Origin: Paracoccaceae bacterium
GTDB lineage: Bacteria > Pseudomonadota > Alphaproteobacteria > Rhodobacterales > Rhodobacteraceae
Length of the DNA: 64,000 bases
Direction: 5' to 3'
NCBI GenBank assembly: GCA_024742405.1
Contig: JANSYP010000009.1
Span: forward strand, 54,516-118,515
Shown: positions 18,065-27,155 of the stretch, in pieces
How the letters are laid out: every line of letters starts with the position of its first letter
Numbering within the stretch: the stretch's first letter is position 1
Program-made: the position numbers and the translations under genes
The notes under the pieces: generated by a model
Told to the model about the DNA's origin: nothing
The model's database searches: none
The model's input: the letters and a program-made list of their open reading frames with translations, nothing else

Positions 18065-18715
18065 TCAGCGGCGTGCCTGACCGACGATCTGGCCGATCAG
18101 CACCGCCACGTACAGAGTGCCGAGCGCGGCCTCCAGTGCGGCGAGGATTCGGGGTATGGGCAAAAGCGGTGTGATGTCGCCATATCCCAGCGTCGTGAGC
18201 GTCACGAGGCTATAATACAGATAGGCCGAGCCGCCCCCTGCCCCCACATCTGGGAAATTCATCGCACCGGGCATGTATGTCTCGATGCGCCAATAGAGAT
18301 AGGCCCAGAGCCAGGCGACCAGGAAATACCCAAAGACCGCGCTGAAGAGCTTTTCGCGGTCCGACCGCATCGGCTCCACCAGTTGCATGAACACGATCAC
18401 CAGCCCGCCCAGCAGCACCAGGCTGCTCAGGCTCAGAAGCATGTTGTCGATCCACGCCGCCCGCGTGAACACGTTCAGCACGCCCAATGCCCCATAAAGC
18501 AGCAGGACCGCCACCGAGCCTGCCACCACCGGACCAGGATGGTTTACGGCGAACACCAGCCCGAGCAGAATGGAGATACCGAAGATCAGGGCGAGCAGTT
18601 CGGCGAAGGGTGTGGGCCCTACCGTCTGGGCGATGAAGGCTTCGAGCAGCATGCTGAATAGCATCAGACACAGCAGGATTGCCCAGCGATTGCCCCCGAT
18701 CACCTTGCGCAGCAT
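18065..18715 (-). CDS. Two-pore-helix potassium channel family protein
   Basis: 216 residues with about six hydrophobic segments. The last pair flanks the pore loop with selectivity filter TLTTLGYGDITP. Four preceding helices and the lack of a recognisable cytosolic RCK domain suggest a simple voltage-sensor-less or Kv-like channel. The start is the ATG giving MLRKVIGG; a longer frame runs into the upstream region of the opposite gene. It ends 3 bases from the convergent pstB stop. Confidence 0.85.
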   Translation of the reverse strand: MLRKVIGGNRWAILLCLMLFSMLLEAFIAQTVGPTPFAELLALIFGISILLGLVFAVNHPGPVVAGSVAVLLLYGALGVLNVFTRAAWIDNMLLSLSSLVLLGGLVIVFMQLVEPMRSDREKLFSAVFGYFLVAWLWAYLYWRIETYMPGAMNFPDVGAGGGSAYLYYSLVTLTTLGYGDITPLLPIPRILAALEAALGTLYVAVLIGQIVGQARR

Positions 18716-18810
18716 GCCCACTCTCCGTCGTGCGTTTCGATGCGAGGGATCAGGTGACACAGCCGGCTGCTGCGGTAAACAGGATGAACGCAGCGCAAGG
18801 GAACGGGCCC

Positions 18811-19941
18811 ATGAAGGACAATCTCGACGCACGCATGATCGACTTGCTGATCCGCATGGGATTCGTGGCACTCTTCATCTGGGCCGCGCTGTCGATGATC
18901 GCACCGCTTGCCGGGCTGATGCTGTGGGCCGTGATCCTCACCGTCGCCGTCTATCCGGTCTATTCCGGGCTTTCCCGCCTCCTGGGAGGCCGCGAAACGC
19001 TGTCGGCGGTGCTGGTCACGCTGCTCGGACTGGCCATTGCCCTGGGCCCTGTTGCACTTCTCGTCGGCAGCGCGATCGAAGTGGCCGTGCTGGCAAAGAA
19101 ACGTCTGGCCGCGGGCGAGTCGCTGTTCCCTGCGCCGCCAGAGCAGCTCATGAACCTGCCGATCGTCGGCGAACCGCTGCACAGTCTATGGACCCAAGCC
19201 ACAGCGCAAGTCGGTCCCATGCTGACCCAGCACGGATCGACGTTTCTGGCGGCGAGCGGTTCGATCCTCGACCGTATTGCCCACTACGGGCTCGATTTTC
19301 TTATCATCGTGGCCTCGGTGGTCCTCATGGGGTTGATGTTCCGCCCCGGACCCGCGCTGGCGCTGGAGTCGCGCAAATTCGCCAACCGCGTCTTTGCTCC
19401 GCGCGGCGGCTACATGATCGATCTGGCCGGAGCGACGGTGCGCAACGTCTCGCGGGGGATCGTGGGGGTGGCGATTCTTCAGGGCATTCTGGCGGGTCTG
19501 GTCCTGATGGCCTTCGGCATCAAGGCCGCCGGGCTCATCGCCCTGGCAGGCATCTTTCTGTCGATCATCCAGGTGGGTCCGGGGCTGATCCTGACCCCGA
19601 CGATCATCTGGGCCTGGACGGCTATGCCTCCCGGGAAGGCCGCGCTTCTGACCGTGATCCTGGTTCCGCTGATGGTGGTCGACGATATGCTCAAGCCGGT
19701 CTTCATGGGCCGAGGCCTGAAAACGCCGATGCTGGTGATCCTGGTCGGTGTGTTGGGCGGTATCGCGGCCCATGGTCTGATCGGGCTGTTTGTCGGACCC
19801 GTCATTCTGGCGGTATTCTACGAGATGTTCCTGATCTGGGTGGACTCGGACAAGCCCGACGCCCCGGAGGATCCCGACTCACCCGAAGACATAGCCCCGG
19901 CGATCGCGGCAACGACACCTCCTGCATCGCCGACCAACTGA
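18811..19941 (+). CDS. AI-2E family transporter (PerM-like permease)
   Basis: 376-residue membrane protein with the family layout: two N-terminal helices, a hydrophilic central region, then a block of helices with a conserved GIVGVAILQGILAGLVLMAFGI segment and WAWTAMPPGKAA. Family members export autoinducer-2 or act as Na+/H+ antiporters, so the substrate is open. A negatively charged proline-rich tail (DSPEDPDSPEDIAP-like) ends the protein. The ATG with AAGGGA eight bases upstream was chosen; an in-frame ATG nine codons upstream is possible. Confidence 0.85.
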   Translation: MKDNLDARMIDLLIRMGFVALFIWAALSMIAPLAGLMLWAVILTVAVYPVYSGLSRLLGGRETLSAVLVTLLGLAIALGPVALLVGSAIEVAVLAKKRLAAGESLFPAPPEQLMNLPIVGEPLHSLWTQATAQVGPMLTQHGSTFLAASGSILDRIAHYGLDFLIIVASVVLMGLMFRPGPALALESRKFANRVFAPRGGYMIDLAGATVRNVSRGIVGVAILQGILAGLVLMAFGIKAAGLIALAGIFLSIIQVGPGLILTPTIIWAWTAMPPGKAALLTVILVPLMVVDDMLKPVFMGRGLKTPMLVILVGVLGGIAAHGLIGLFVGPVILAVFYEMFLIWVDSDKPDAPEDPDSPEDIAPAIAATTPPASPTN

Positions 19942-20020
19942 CGATACAATTCAACGAAGACCGCAACCCATGATGGCGCGCCTCCGAGCCGCCTACCCCT
20001 GCCGCTAGGTGCCCAGCACG

Positions 20021-20782
20021 ATGGACGAGACCCCCAGCCCGCCGACAGACCCTGCGTCGCAAGCCGCCGCCAAGCCGCGGCGCAAGCCCCGCCGCAGCCG
20101 GTCCATGCCCGCGACCTCCGCCCCCTCGGCGACGCCAATGAGCCCGCAGGCGGACTATACCACGATCCGGGAGGCGTTTCGTCGCTTCGAGGCGGCGCAG
20201 CCCCATCCTGAAGGCGAGCTGAACCATGTCAACGCCTTCACGTTGCTCGTGGCCGTCGCCCTGTCGGCCCAGGCCACCGATGCCGGGGTGAACAAGGCGA
20301 CAAAACTGCTCTTTCAGATCGCGGACAGCCCGGACAAGATGCTTGCCCTCGGCGAGGACAGGCTGATCGAACACATCCGGACCATCGGGCTCTACCGCAA
20401 CAAGGCGCGCAACGTGATGAAGCTCAGCCGCATCCTGGCCGAGGACTATGGCGGCGAGGTCCCGTCCTCGCGCGCGGCTCTGCAGTCTCTGCCCGGCGTA
20501 GGGCGCAAAACCGCCAATGTCGTGCTGAACATGTGGTGGAAGCATCCCGCGCAGGCCGTGGACACCCATATCTTTCGCGTCGCTAATCGGACCGGTATTG
20601 CCCCCGGCCGGGACGTGGATGCGGTGGAACGCGCTATTGAGGACCAGATCCCCGCAGAGTACCAGCAGCACGCCCACCATTGGATGATCCTGCATGGGCG
20701 ATATGTGTGCAAAGCGCGCAAACCGGACTGCGGCCTGTGCCCGATCCGGGATCTCTGCGCCTACAAGGAGAAGACCGCGTGA
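20021..20782 (+). CDS. nth: Endonuclease III (DNA glycosylase/AP lyase)
   Basis: Removes oxidised pyrimidines and nicks at abasic sites. The helix-hairpin-helix LPGVGRKTAN carries the catalytic lysine, VDTHIFRVANR the catalytic aspartate, and the [4Fe-4S] site has the canonical C-x6-C-x2-C-x5-C spacing (CKARKPDCGLC then PIRDLC). The first 45 residues are a basic, low-complexity extension (KPRRKPRRSRS) not found in E. coli Nth. The true start is uncertain: GTG at 20009, ATG at 20021 or an internal ATG. It overlaps the next gene by three bases. Confidence 0.93.
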   Translation: MDETPSPPTDPASQAAAKPRRKPRRSRSMPATSAPSATPMSPQADYTTIREAFRRFEAAQPHPEGELNHVNAFTLLVAVALSAQATDAGVNKATKLLFQIADSPDKMLALGEDRLIEHIRTIGLYRNKARNVMKLSRILAEDYGGEVPSSRAALQSLPGVGRKTANVVLNMWWKHPAQAVDTHIFRVANRTGIAPGRDVDAVERAIEDQIPAEYQQHAHHWMILHGRYVCKARKPDCGLCPIRDLCAYKEKTA

Positions 20783-21780
20783 GCAAACGCTACAGCGTCG
20801 TGGGTATCGGCAATGCCGTCGTGGATGTGCTGACCCGCAGCGACGACAGTTTCCTCAACCATATGGGGATCGAAAAGGGCATCATGCAGCTCGTGGAACG
20901 CGAGCGCGCCGAGGTACTCTATGGCGCGATGGACGAGCGTACGCAGGCACCGGGCGGATCGGTGGCCAACTCTCTGGCAGGCGTCGGGCGGCTGGGGCTG
21001 TCGACAGCCTTCATCGGGCGGGTGCATGACGATGCGCTGGGGCGGTTCTATGCCGATGCCATGGCCCGCGGCGGCACGGATTTCGTGAACCCGCCGGTGC
21101 AGGAGGGAGAGCTGCCGACCTCTCGCTCGATGATCTTCGTGTCACCCGATGGCGAGCGGTCGATGAACACCTATCTCGGGATTTCCGCCGAACTCGGGCC
21201 TGCGGATGTGGCCGAGGATGTCGCCGCCGAGGCCCAGATCCTGCTGCTGGAGGGGTATCTCTACGACAAGGACAAGGGCAAGGCCGCGTTCGAGCGGGCC
21301 TCGGCGGTGTGCCGCGAGGCCGGTGGGCGCGCGGGCATCACCTTGTCCGACCCGTTCTGCGTCGACCGACACCGCGCCGATTTCAAGCGCATGGTCGAAA
21401 GCCAGATGGACTACGTGATTGGCAACGCCCAGGAATGGGCCGCGCTCTATAAGACTGACGATCTGGAGGCCGCACTGGCCCAGGCTGCAGCGCATTGTCC
21501 GCTGGTCGTGTGCACCCGCTCCGGCGATCCCGTGATCCTGATTGAAGACGGCGCAGATCGGGTCGAAATCCCGGTCACGCCTGTGGTGCCCGTCGACGCC
21601 ACCGGCGCAGGTGACCAGTTTGCGGCCGGGTTGCTGTTCGGTCTGGCCAGCGAATGCGATCTGGAGACCAGCGGCCGGATGGGCGTGATTGCAGCGGCTG
21701 AGATCATCACCCATTTCGGCGCGCGGCCGGAAACCGATGTTGCCGCAGCCTTTACCGCCCGTGGCTTGCTAGCCGCCTAG
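20779..21780 (+). CDS. PfkB-family sugar/nucleoside kinase (adenosine kinase-like)
   Basis: 333 residues. The PfkB signatures are present: an N-terminal glycine-rich GIGNAVVDVL, the APGGSVANSLAGVGRLG substrate loop, and the C-terminal catalytic VDATGAGDQFAAG with its aspartate base. It starts with GTG, overlapping the nth stop codon (GTGA), with an AAGGAG ribosome site inside nth. That coupling fixes the start. In this lineage close relatives are annotated as adenosine kinase; the substrate cannot be proved by eye. Confidence 0.9.
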   Translation: MSKRYSVVGIGNAVVDVLTRSDDSFLNHMGIEKGIMQLVERERAEVLYGAMDERTQAPGGSVANSLAGVGRLGLSTAFIGRVHDDALGRFYADAMARGGTDFVNPPVQEGELPTSRSMIFVSPDGERSMNTYLGISAELGPADVAEDVAAEAQILLLEGYLYDKDKGKAAFERASAVCREAGGRAGITLSDPFCVDRHRADFKRMVESQMDYVIGNAQEWAALYKTDDLEAALAQAAAHCPLVVCTRSGDPVILIEDGADRVEIPVTPVVPVDATGAGDQFAAGLLFGLASECDLETSGRMGVIAAAEIITHFGARPETDVAAAFTARGLLAA

Positions 21781-22030
21781 TACAGCCGCGAAGGCTGATC
21801 GGGAAAGGCGTCCAACTCCGGCCGAGAGGACCGCTCCGGGGGGGCTCCCGCCCGTCGGCACGCCCCTGCCGGGGCGCGCCGCCCGTTGGGCCGCGCAGGT
21901 GCGTGCGCCTGCTCCCGGGGCGGCCCGCTCCGTACCCGCAAGCCTTGAGCCGCTTGCGCAAGTTCCGGGTCGCCGCAGCCCGCCGGGGCGCCTACATTCA
22001 AACAAACCGGAGATATCGGGGGATCGAGCA

Positions 22031-22906
22031 ATGGCGCTGGACACTCAGGACAAGAGCGGCAGCTACCACTACCAGGTCATCGCGCGGGCGATCGACATCA
22101 TCGATGCGGCAGCACCGGCACAGGTACCACTGGCTGATCTTGCCACCCGGCTGGGCATGAGCGAGGCGCATTTCCAGCGGGTGTTTTCCGCCTGGGCCGG
22201 GGTATCGCCTAAACGCTATCAGCAATACCTCGCGTTGGACCACGCCAAGGCGCTGCTGGCAGAGCATTGCACGGTTCTGGAGACTGCAGACCGTGTGGGC
22301 CTGTCTGGCAGCGGGCGGCTGCACGATCTGTTTGTCCGCTGGGAGGCGATGAGCCCAGGCGATTACGCACGGCGTGGGGCGGGGCTCGAGCTGGCCTGGG
22401 CCTGGGACAAGACGCCGTTCGGGCCGGCATTGGCGATGGCGAGCGACCGCGGTCTCTGCGGTCTGGCCTTTTCCGCGGAGTGTGGACCGGAGGCTGCAAT
22501 GGCCGATCTGACCGGCCGCTGGCCACAGGCAACCTTCCATGAGGATGCGGGCGCGGTCCTGCCGCTTCTCGACGCGGCACTGCAACGCAGTCGGACGGCG
22601 GAACCGGCAAAGCTGCACCTGATCGGTGCGCCGTTCCAGATCAAGGTCTGGGAGGCCCTTCTGGCAATCCCAGAGGGCACGGTGACGACCTATTCGAACA
22701 TCGCGGCGGCCATCGGGCACCCCAAGGCGGTTCGCGCCGTGGGGACGGCGGTCGGACGCAACCCCGTCAGCTGGCTGATCCCCTGTCACCGCGCATTGCG
22801 AAAAGGCGGTGCACTTGGCGGGTATCACTGGGGGTTACCGGTCAAGCGTGCCCTTCTTGCCCGTGAATCTGCACGTCAGGAGGCCGGCGTCACAACGCCT
22901 GCTTGA
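22031..22906 (+). CDS. Ada-like protein: AraC-type HTH fused to O6-methylguanine-DNA methyltransferase
   Basis: 291 residues. Residues about 15-105 form an AraC/XylS helix-turn-helix unit (LATRLGMSEAHFQRVFSAW, then GLSGSGRLHDLF). The C-terminal half is the suicide methyltransferase with the acceptor cysteine in the PCHR motif (VSWLIPCHRALRKGG) and the DNA-binding GTVTTYSNIAAAIG. The N-terminal zinc-cysteine phosphotriester domain of classical Ada is missing, so methyl-phosphate sensing by that cysteine is not expected. It stands alone, before a GntR gene. Confidence 0.9.
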   Translation: MALDTQDKSGSYHYQVIARAIDIIDAAAPAQVPLADLATRLGMSEAHFQRVFSAWAGVSPKRYQQYLALDHAKALLAEHCTVLETADRVGLSGSGRLHDLFVRWEAMSPGDYARRGAGLELAWAWDKTPFGPALAMASDRGLCGLAFSAECGPEAAMADLTGRWPQATFHEDAGAVLPLLDAALQRSRTAEPAKLHLIGAPFQIKVWEALLAIPEGTVTTYSNIAAAIGHPKAVRAVGTAVGRNPVSWLIPCHRALRKGGALGGYHWGLPVKRALLARESARQEAGVTTPA

Positions 22907-22917
22907 TGCCGGCCGGT

Positions 22918-22940
22918 ACTGGTCATATCGTTTGACCAGT
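22918..22940. promoter_or_regulatory. Perfect palindrome, candidate operator of the FadR-type regulator
   Basis: ACTGGTCA-N7-TGACCAGT, 8-bp arms, 13 bases before the regulator ATG. FadR-subfamily proteins bind sites of TGGT-Nx-ACCA form, and this contains TGGT and ACCA half-sites. Its position over the start region fits autoregulation (inference). Confidence 0.6.
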
Positions 22941-22953
22941 TCCGGGGGTTTGA

Positions 22954-23727
22954 ATGGCATTTCGCAAGATTGAACAGGAAAAGCTGGCCGAGATGGTGGT
23001 GCGCCAGATCGAGGATCTGATCCTCCAGGGCGTGCTGCGTCCGGGCGAGCGGTTGCCGTCGGAGCGGGAATTGTCAGAGCGCTTGGGTGTATCGCGCCCG
23101 TCGCTTCGCGAGGCGGTGGCGACGCTGCACAACAGCGGCCTGCTGACGAGCCGTGCGGGATCAGGGATCTACGTGGCCGAAGTGCTGGGCTCTGCCTTCT
23201 CGCCGGCACTTGTGGACCTCTTCAAGAGCCATCCGCGGGCAGTGGACGACTACATCACTTTTCGCCGCGATCTCGAGGGCCTCGCCGCGGTACGCGCGGC
23301 CCGGCTGGGATCGGACACGGATCTGGCCGTCGTGAACGCGATCTTCGAGAAGATGCAAACCGCCCACCGCAAGCGGGATCCCTCCGACGAGGCGAAGCTC
23401 GATGCGCAGTTTCATCTGGCAATCGTCGAGGCCAGCCACAATGTGATCATGCTGCACATGATGCGCTCGATGTTCGACCTGCTGGCCGACGGCGTGTTCT
23501 ACAACCGCCAAATCATGTTCCGGCAGCGCACGACGCGGGACACGTTGCTGGACCAGCATGGGTTGATCAATACCGCCCTGCAAGCGCGGGACCCGAAGGC
23601 CGCGCAGTCCGCGGTGGAAACCCATCTGGACTATGTGCGCCAGTGCCTGACCGATCAGCGGCGGGCTGATGCCAACGAAATGGTGGCGCGTCAACGGCTC
23701 GAGCACGAACAGGATCGCCGTCTTTAG
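22954..23727 (+). CDS. GntR family transcriptional regulator, FadR/FCD subfamily
   Basis: 257 residues. The N-terminal winged helix (about 10-75) has the GntR signature LPSERELSERLGVSRPSLREAV. The C-terminal FCD ligand domain (about 95-235) carries the expected acidic and histidine residues, including DAQFHLAIVEASHN and the distal HGLINTAL. It resembles PdhR/LldR-type regulators of 2-oxo or hydroxy acid metabolism, but no neighbouring enzyme reveals the ligand. A perfect palindrome just upstream of the start is a likely operator. It is convergent with the ATP synthase F0 operon. Confidence 0.88.
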   Translation: MAFRKIEQEKLAEMVVRQIEDLILQGVLRPGERLPSERELSERLGVSRPSLREAVATLHNSGLLTSRAGSGIYVAEVLGSAFSPALVDLFKSHPRAVDDYITFRRDLEGLAAVRAARLGSDTDLAVVNAIFEKMQTAHRKRDPSDEAKLDAQFHLAIVEASHNVIMLHMMRSMFDLLADGVFYNRQIMFRQRTTRDTLLDQHGLINTALQARDPKAAQSAVETHLDYVRQCLTDQRRADANEMVARQRLEHEQDRRL

Positions 23728-23751
23728 ACCCCGCCAACCAGGGCGGGCGCA

Positions 23752-23775
23752 GCACGGGGAACACCGCCCCCGTGC
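23752..23775. terminator. Bidirectional terminator hairpin between gntR and the F0 operon
   Basis: GCACGGGG / CCCCGTGC stem with an 8-base loop in the 68-base convergent gap. No T tract on either strand. Likely shared by both convergent units. Confidence 0.5.
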
Positions 23776-23795
23776 GACGCGCGCGCCCCGAGCTT

Positions 23796-24356
23796 TCAGT
23801 GCAGCTTCGCGCCGACCTCCGCGATCGCCTGGTCGACAAGCTCCCCGGCTTTGTCGGGGCTCATGGCGTCGGCGATGACATCTCCGGCAGCAGCGACGGC
23901 AACCGTGACTGCCTGGTCGCGCACCTGCTTGACCGCTTTTGCTTCGGCTTGGGCAATCTGGTCGTCGGCGGCGGCAAGACGACGTGCGATGGACTCTTCG
24001 ATGTCCTTCTTGGCCTCTACGGCCGCGGCGGCGGCTTCCTTCTTTGCCGCCTCCACGATGGTGTCCGCCTGCGCCTGCATTTCCTTGCGCTTCTTCTCGT
24101 AGGACGCCAGCAGGGTCTGGGCCTCGTCCCGCAGCGCACGGGCCTCTTCCAGTTCCGCTTCGATTCCCGCGGCGCGCTTGTCCAGCATCCCCGAGATCAG
24201 CGTCGGAACCTTGTAGTAGACAAGGATGCCGATGAACAAAAGAAAGCCCAGCAGCACGACGAAATCCGTGTTCGAGAGCGAGAAAAACGTGTCGCTCTTG
24301 GCGGCGGCCGGACTGGCGGCAAGTGCGGCAACCGCGGCGAGGCGTAGCGTGGTCAT
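23796..24356 (-). CDS. atpF: ATP synthase F0 subunit b
   Basis: Peripheral-stalk subunit. One membrane helix (LLGFLLFIGILVYYKVP) follows a signal-like N-terminus (LRLAAVAALAASPAAA). The remainder is a long charged helix, rich in alanine, glutamate and lysine, that dimerises with b' and reaches F1. It is the last gene of the F0 operon. The ATG chosen lies 7 bases after AAGGATGAG; an ATG nine bases upstream overlaps the b' stop codon and is an alternative. 186 residues from this start. Confidence 0.93.
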   Translation of the reverse strand: MTTLRLAAVAALAASPAAAKSDTFFSLSNTDFVVLLGFLLFIGILVYYKVPTLISGMLDKRAAGIEAELEEARALRDEAQTLLASYEKKRKEMQAQADTIVEAAKKEAAAAAVEAKKDIEESIARRLAAADDQIAQAEAKAVKQVRDQAVTVAVAAAGDVIADAMSPDKAGELVDQAIAEVGAKLH

Positions 24357-24361
24357 GGCTC

Positions 24362-24940
24362 TCATCCTTTCAGCCGGGCAGCGACGGCCCCGTCGACTGC
24401 AGCGCGGTCGGCGCTGAGCCCGAGCGCGGAGACGATTTCTCCGGCGGTGGACTTCGCAACGGCTTCGACGCTTTCCATCGCACCGGCCTGGATTTCGCCG
24501 ATGGCCTTTTCGGACTGCGCTGCGCGTTCCGAAATCTCGGCGTCGGCTTTGGCGATCGCCTCGTCGAGTTCGACCTGAATCTCCTGACGCGCGGCGGCGA
24601 TGATTTCGGCGCTTTCGGCGCGCGCGCTGGCGAGCGCTTTTTCATAGGCCGCTTCGGCCTCGACCGCTTTGAGCTTGAGCTCTTCGGCAGCGGCAATGTC
24701 GCTGGTGATCGCGCCCTGACGGTCGGCCAACACGCTCGCGATACGCGGCAGGGCCACCTTGTTCAGGATCATGTAGATCGCGATCAGCGCGACGATCAGC
24801 CAGAAAATCTGGTTCGGGAATGTGGAAAAATCGAGCTGCGGCATACCGACCGCTTCGGCACCGCCATGGGCCGCGTCGGCCGCGCCGTGGGCGGCGTCGG
24901 TGGCGCCATCCGCGCCGTGGGACTCTGTTGTGTCCGCCAT
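24362..24940 (-). CDS. atpX: ATP synthase F0 subunit b'
   Basis: 192 residues. A hydrophilic N-terminus rich in alanine, histidine and glycine is followed by the membrane helix [20 protein letters not shown] and a coiled-coil arm. The family is the second, divergent b subunit found in phototrophs and many alphaproteobacteria, always after subunit c. It overlaps the upstream-most start of atpF, indicating translational coupling and a b/b' heterodimer. Confidence 0.92.
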   Translation of the reverse strand: MADTTESHGADGATDAAHGAADAAHGGAEAVGMPQLDFSTFPNQIFWLIVALIAIYMILNKVALPRIASVLADRQGAITSDIAAAEELKLKAVEAEAAYEKALASARAESAEIIAAARQEIQVELDEAIAKADAEISERAAQSEKAIGEIQAGAMESVEAVAKSTAGEIVSALGLSADRAAVDGAVAARLKG

Positions 24941-25040
24941 GGTCGTCTCCTAGGAAAGCCGCGCGGGCGAAACCCGCTCATTACACCGGTCGGACGCGGA
25001 CGCGCCGCCCCCGACCGGACGTAAGGACGAAAGGGCTGGC

Positions 25041-25277
25041 TTAGACGGCGAACATCAGCAGAAGAGCGACGAGGAACGCGAAGATGCCGAGCGCTTCTGC
25101 AAAAGCGATGCCGATAAAGAGCGTGGCGGTCTGCTCGCCCGCTGCGGACGGGTTGCGCAATGCGCCGGCCAGGAAGTTCCCGGCCACGTTGCCCACACCG
25201 ATGGCCGCGGCGCCGGAGCCGATGGCGGCCAGGCCGGCACCGATGAATTGACCCATGTTTGCGATATCGCCTTCCAT
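25041..25277 (-). CDS. atpE: ATP synthase F0 subunit c
   Basis: 78-residue hairpin of two membrane helices. The [20 protein letters not shown] helix carries the glycine-rich packing motif, and the polar loop is RNPSA. The proton-carrying glutamate is E61 in FAEALGIF. The rotor residue is glutamate rather than the aspartate of E. coli, as is usual in this class. 100 bases separate it from b', long enough for processing or differential expression. Confidence 0.96.
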   Translation of the reverse strand: MEGDIANMGQFIGAGLAAIGSGAAAIGVGNVAGNFLAGALRNPSAAGEQTATLFIGIAFAEALGIFAFLVALLLMFAV

Positions 25278-25349
25278 GTCGTGTTCTCCTTACGTTGGAA
25301 GTTGGCGTTGGTATTGTCTGCTGTGTTGGCGGGGTGATCCGGTCCGCGA

Positions 25350-26102
25350 TCAGTGATGCGGATGCAGCGCGTCCTTGAGGTAGACGCAGGTGAGGATCGT
25401 AAAGACGTAGGCCTGGATGAAGGATACCAGCACCTCCAGCCCGTACATGGCCGTCACGGCCAGCACGGAAATCGGCGCCACCGCGGTGATCGCAGCAAAG
25501 CCCGCGAACACCTTAAGCACGGCGTGGCCGGCCATCATGTTGCCGGCAAGTCGGATGGAATGGCTGACCGGGCGCACGAAGTAGGAAATGATCTCGATCA
25601 CCGCGAGCACCGGGCGCAGCGGCAGCGGCGCGCTGCTGACCCAGAAGAGCCCCAGAAAGCCCGCGCCGTTCTTGACGAAGCCCAGGATCGTGACGGTTAG
25701 GAAGACGCCCATCGCGAGCACCGCAGTGACCGCGATATGCGAGGTCGTGGTGAAGGCCATCGGGATCAGCCCGAGGAAGTTGGCGAAGACGATGAACATG
25801 AACAGCGTCATGATATAGGGGAAGAATTTCAGCGCATCCTTGCCGGCGACGTCCTCGACCATCTTGTGGATGAAGGTATAGGCCAGCTCCGCGATCGACT
25901 GGGATTTCGAGGGCACGGTCGCGCGCCCCCGGGTGCCGAACACCATCATCGCGGCGATCGCTGCGACGGCCAACGCCAGCCACAGGGTGACGTTGGTGAT
26001 CGTGTACCAGTGCACTTCGGTGCCGCCGAACAAAGGCGTGACGATGAACTGATCCATCGGGTGAAACACCAGACCGTCATCTTTGTAGACTTCGTCAGCC
26101 AT
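25350..26102 (-). CDS. atpB: ATP synthase F0 subunit a
   Basis: 250 residues with five to six membrane segments. The essential arginine is in [14 protein letters not shown], the family signature. The N-terminus starts with a short periplasmic part ([19 protein letters not shown]). It forms the two proton half-channels with subunit c. It lies between atpI and atpE in the standard order. Confidence 0.96.
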   Translation of the reverse strand: MADEVYKDDGLVFHPMDQFIVTPLFGGTEVHWYTITNVTLWLALAVAAIAAMMVFGTRGRATVPSKSQSIAELAYTFIHKMVEDVAGKDALKFFPYIMTLFMFIVFANFLGLIPMAFTTTSHIAVTAVLAMGVFLTVTILGFVKNGAGFLGLFWVSSAPLPLRPVLAVIEIISYFVRPVSHSIRLAGNMMAGHAVLKVFAGFAAITAVAPISVLAVTAMYGLEVLVSFIQAYVFTILTCVYLKDALHPHH

Positions 26103-26114
26103 CCTGCGCCCTCT

Positions 26115-26462
26115 TCACTCGTCGCGCTCGTCCGGCGCTGTGTCCTGCTGGCCCGCCTGGGCCTGTTTTTTCGCCTGAACCTCCTTGGCGGTGCGCAACA
26201 TGGTCTGCACGCCCGCCGCGAGGCCCAGCAATGTGAACAGCACCAGAAAGATCGGGATCGTCCCCAGAAGGACATCCAAGCCGTATCCGATGCCGAAGCC
26301 GATCCCGAGACCGGCTACAAGCTCTATCACCATCCGCCAGGCCATCTGCGCCTGAGAATAATGCTCCTCCTGATGGGGCTTGGCCGGTGCGCGCGCGGAT
26401 TTCGCCGCCGCGATCTTGGCCTCCAGCTGCCTGAGCCGTTCTTCGTCCCGGCTGTCGGCCAT
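26115..26462 (-). CDS. atpI: ATP synthase assembly/accessory protein AtpI
   Basis: 115 residues: a charged coiled N-terminus (DEERLRQLEAKIAAAKSAR) and two membrane helices (VIELVAGLGIGFGIGYGLD and IPIFLVLFTLLGLAAGVQ), then a basic tail. AtpI proteins help c-ring assembly or Mg2+/Ca2+ supply. It is the first gene of the F0 operon and lies 12 bases upstream of atpB. Confidence 0.92.
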   Translation of the reverse strand: MADSRDEERLRQLEAKIAAAKSARAPAKPHQEEHYSQAQMAWRMVIELVAGLGIGFGIGYGLDVLLGTIPIFLVLFTLLGLAAGVQTMLRTAKEVQAKKQAQAGQQDTAPDERDE

Positions 26463-26488
26463 TCCGCCCTCTCAGAAAAGTTGGAGGA

Positions 26489-26517
26489 CCCTAAGCCGCG
26501 CACGGGATAAGAGTCAA
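26489..26517 (-). promoter_or_regulatory. Candidate promoter of the F0 operon
   Basis: On the coding strand TTGACT, a 17-base spacer, then TTAGGG, about 27 bases before the atpI ATG. The -35 is good, the -10 poor. Offered as a candidate only. Confidence 0.3.
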
Positions 26518-26711
26518 TCAGTCCTGTGTCACGTATATATCTGTTATTGCGGCGAAAATTAATGATGCGACACCCTGGACCGGGCCGGCAGCCAGGGGCC
26601 GTAATTCAACCGTTCGGTTGACCATCCTACGGGGTCGCGTCGGCGCGGGCCACGGGACGCCTTGCGCAGGCCGGGCTTCCCATCGTCTTTCCGAACGCCT
26701 AGCGTCCCCCA

Positions 26712-27056
26712 ATGAGCCACCCGCTGGACAGCGTCTTTGCAGCGCTCGCGGATCCGACCCGCCGCGCGATCCTCCAGATGCTTCTGGAGGACGACATGGC
26801 CGTCACGGACGTCGCTGCGCCGTTCGAGATGTCGCTGGCGGCGATCTCGAAGCACCTGGTCATCCTGAGTCGCGCCGGCCTGATCAGCCAGGAAAAGCGC
26901 GGCCGGGTGAAGTGGTGCAAACTTGAGCCCGACGCGCTGCGGGATGCTTCGGTCTGGATGCAGGGTTTCGGGCAGTTCGAACCGGTGCACCTGGATGCTT
27001 TCGAACGGTTTCTGGCCGAGGAACTGCGCGACATTGACACGCGCCGCGCGGAGTAG
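26712..27056 (+). CDS. ArsR/SmtB-family transcriptional regulator
   Basis: 114 residues, one winged-helix domain: FAALADPTRRAILQMLLED, then VTDVAAPFEMSLAAISKHLVILSRAGLIS and the wing QEKRGRVKWCKL. The metal-binding ELCVC-type cysteines are absent, so it is probably of the SdpR-like, non-metal type. Such regulators often sit next to an SRPBCC protein, but none is found here. The gene is divergent from atpI. Confidence 0.88.
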   Translation: MSHPLDSVFAALADPTRRAILQMLLEDDMAVTDVAAPFEMSLAAISKHLVILSRAGLISQEKRGRVKWCKLEPDALRDASVWMQGFGQFEPVHLDAFERFLAEELRDIDTRRAE

Positions 27057-27155
27057 GCCCGGCGGCCGAGTTTTCGCGAAGCCAACCTCCCGCAAGGGAA
27101 TCGCAACACTTTTTCCCTAACGCTTTGAAAAGAAGACGGGCTAGGGGACGTCGCG

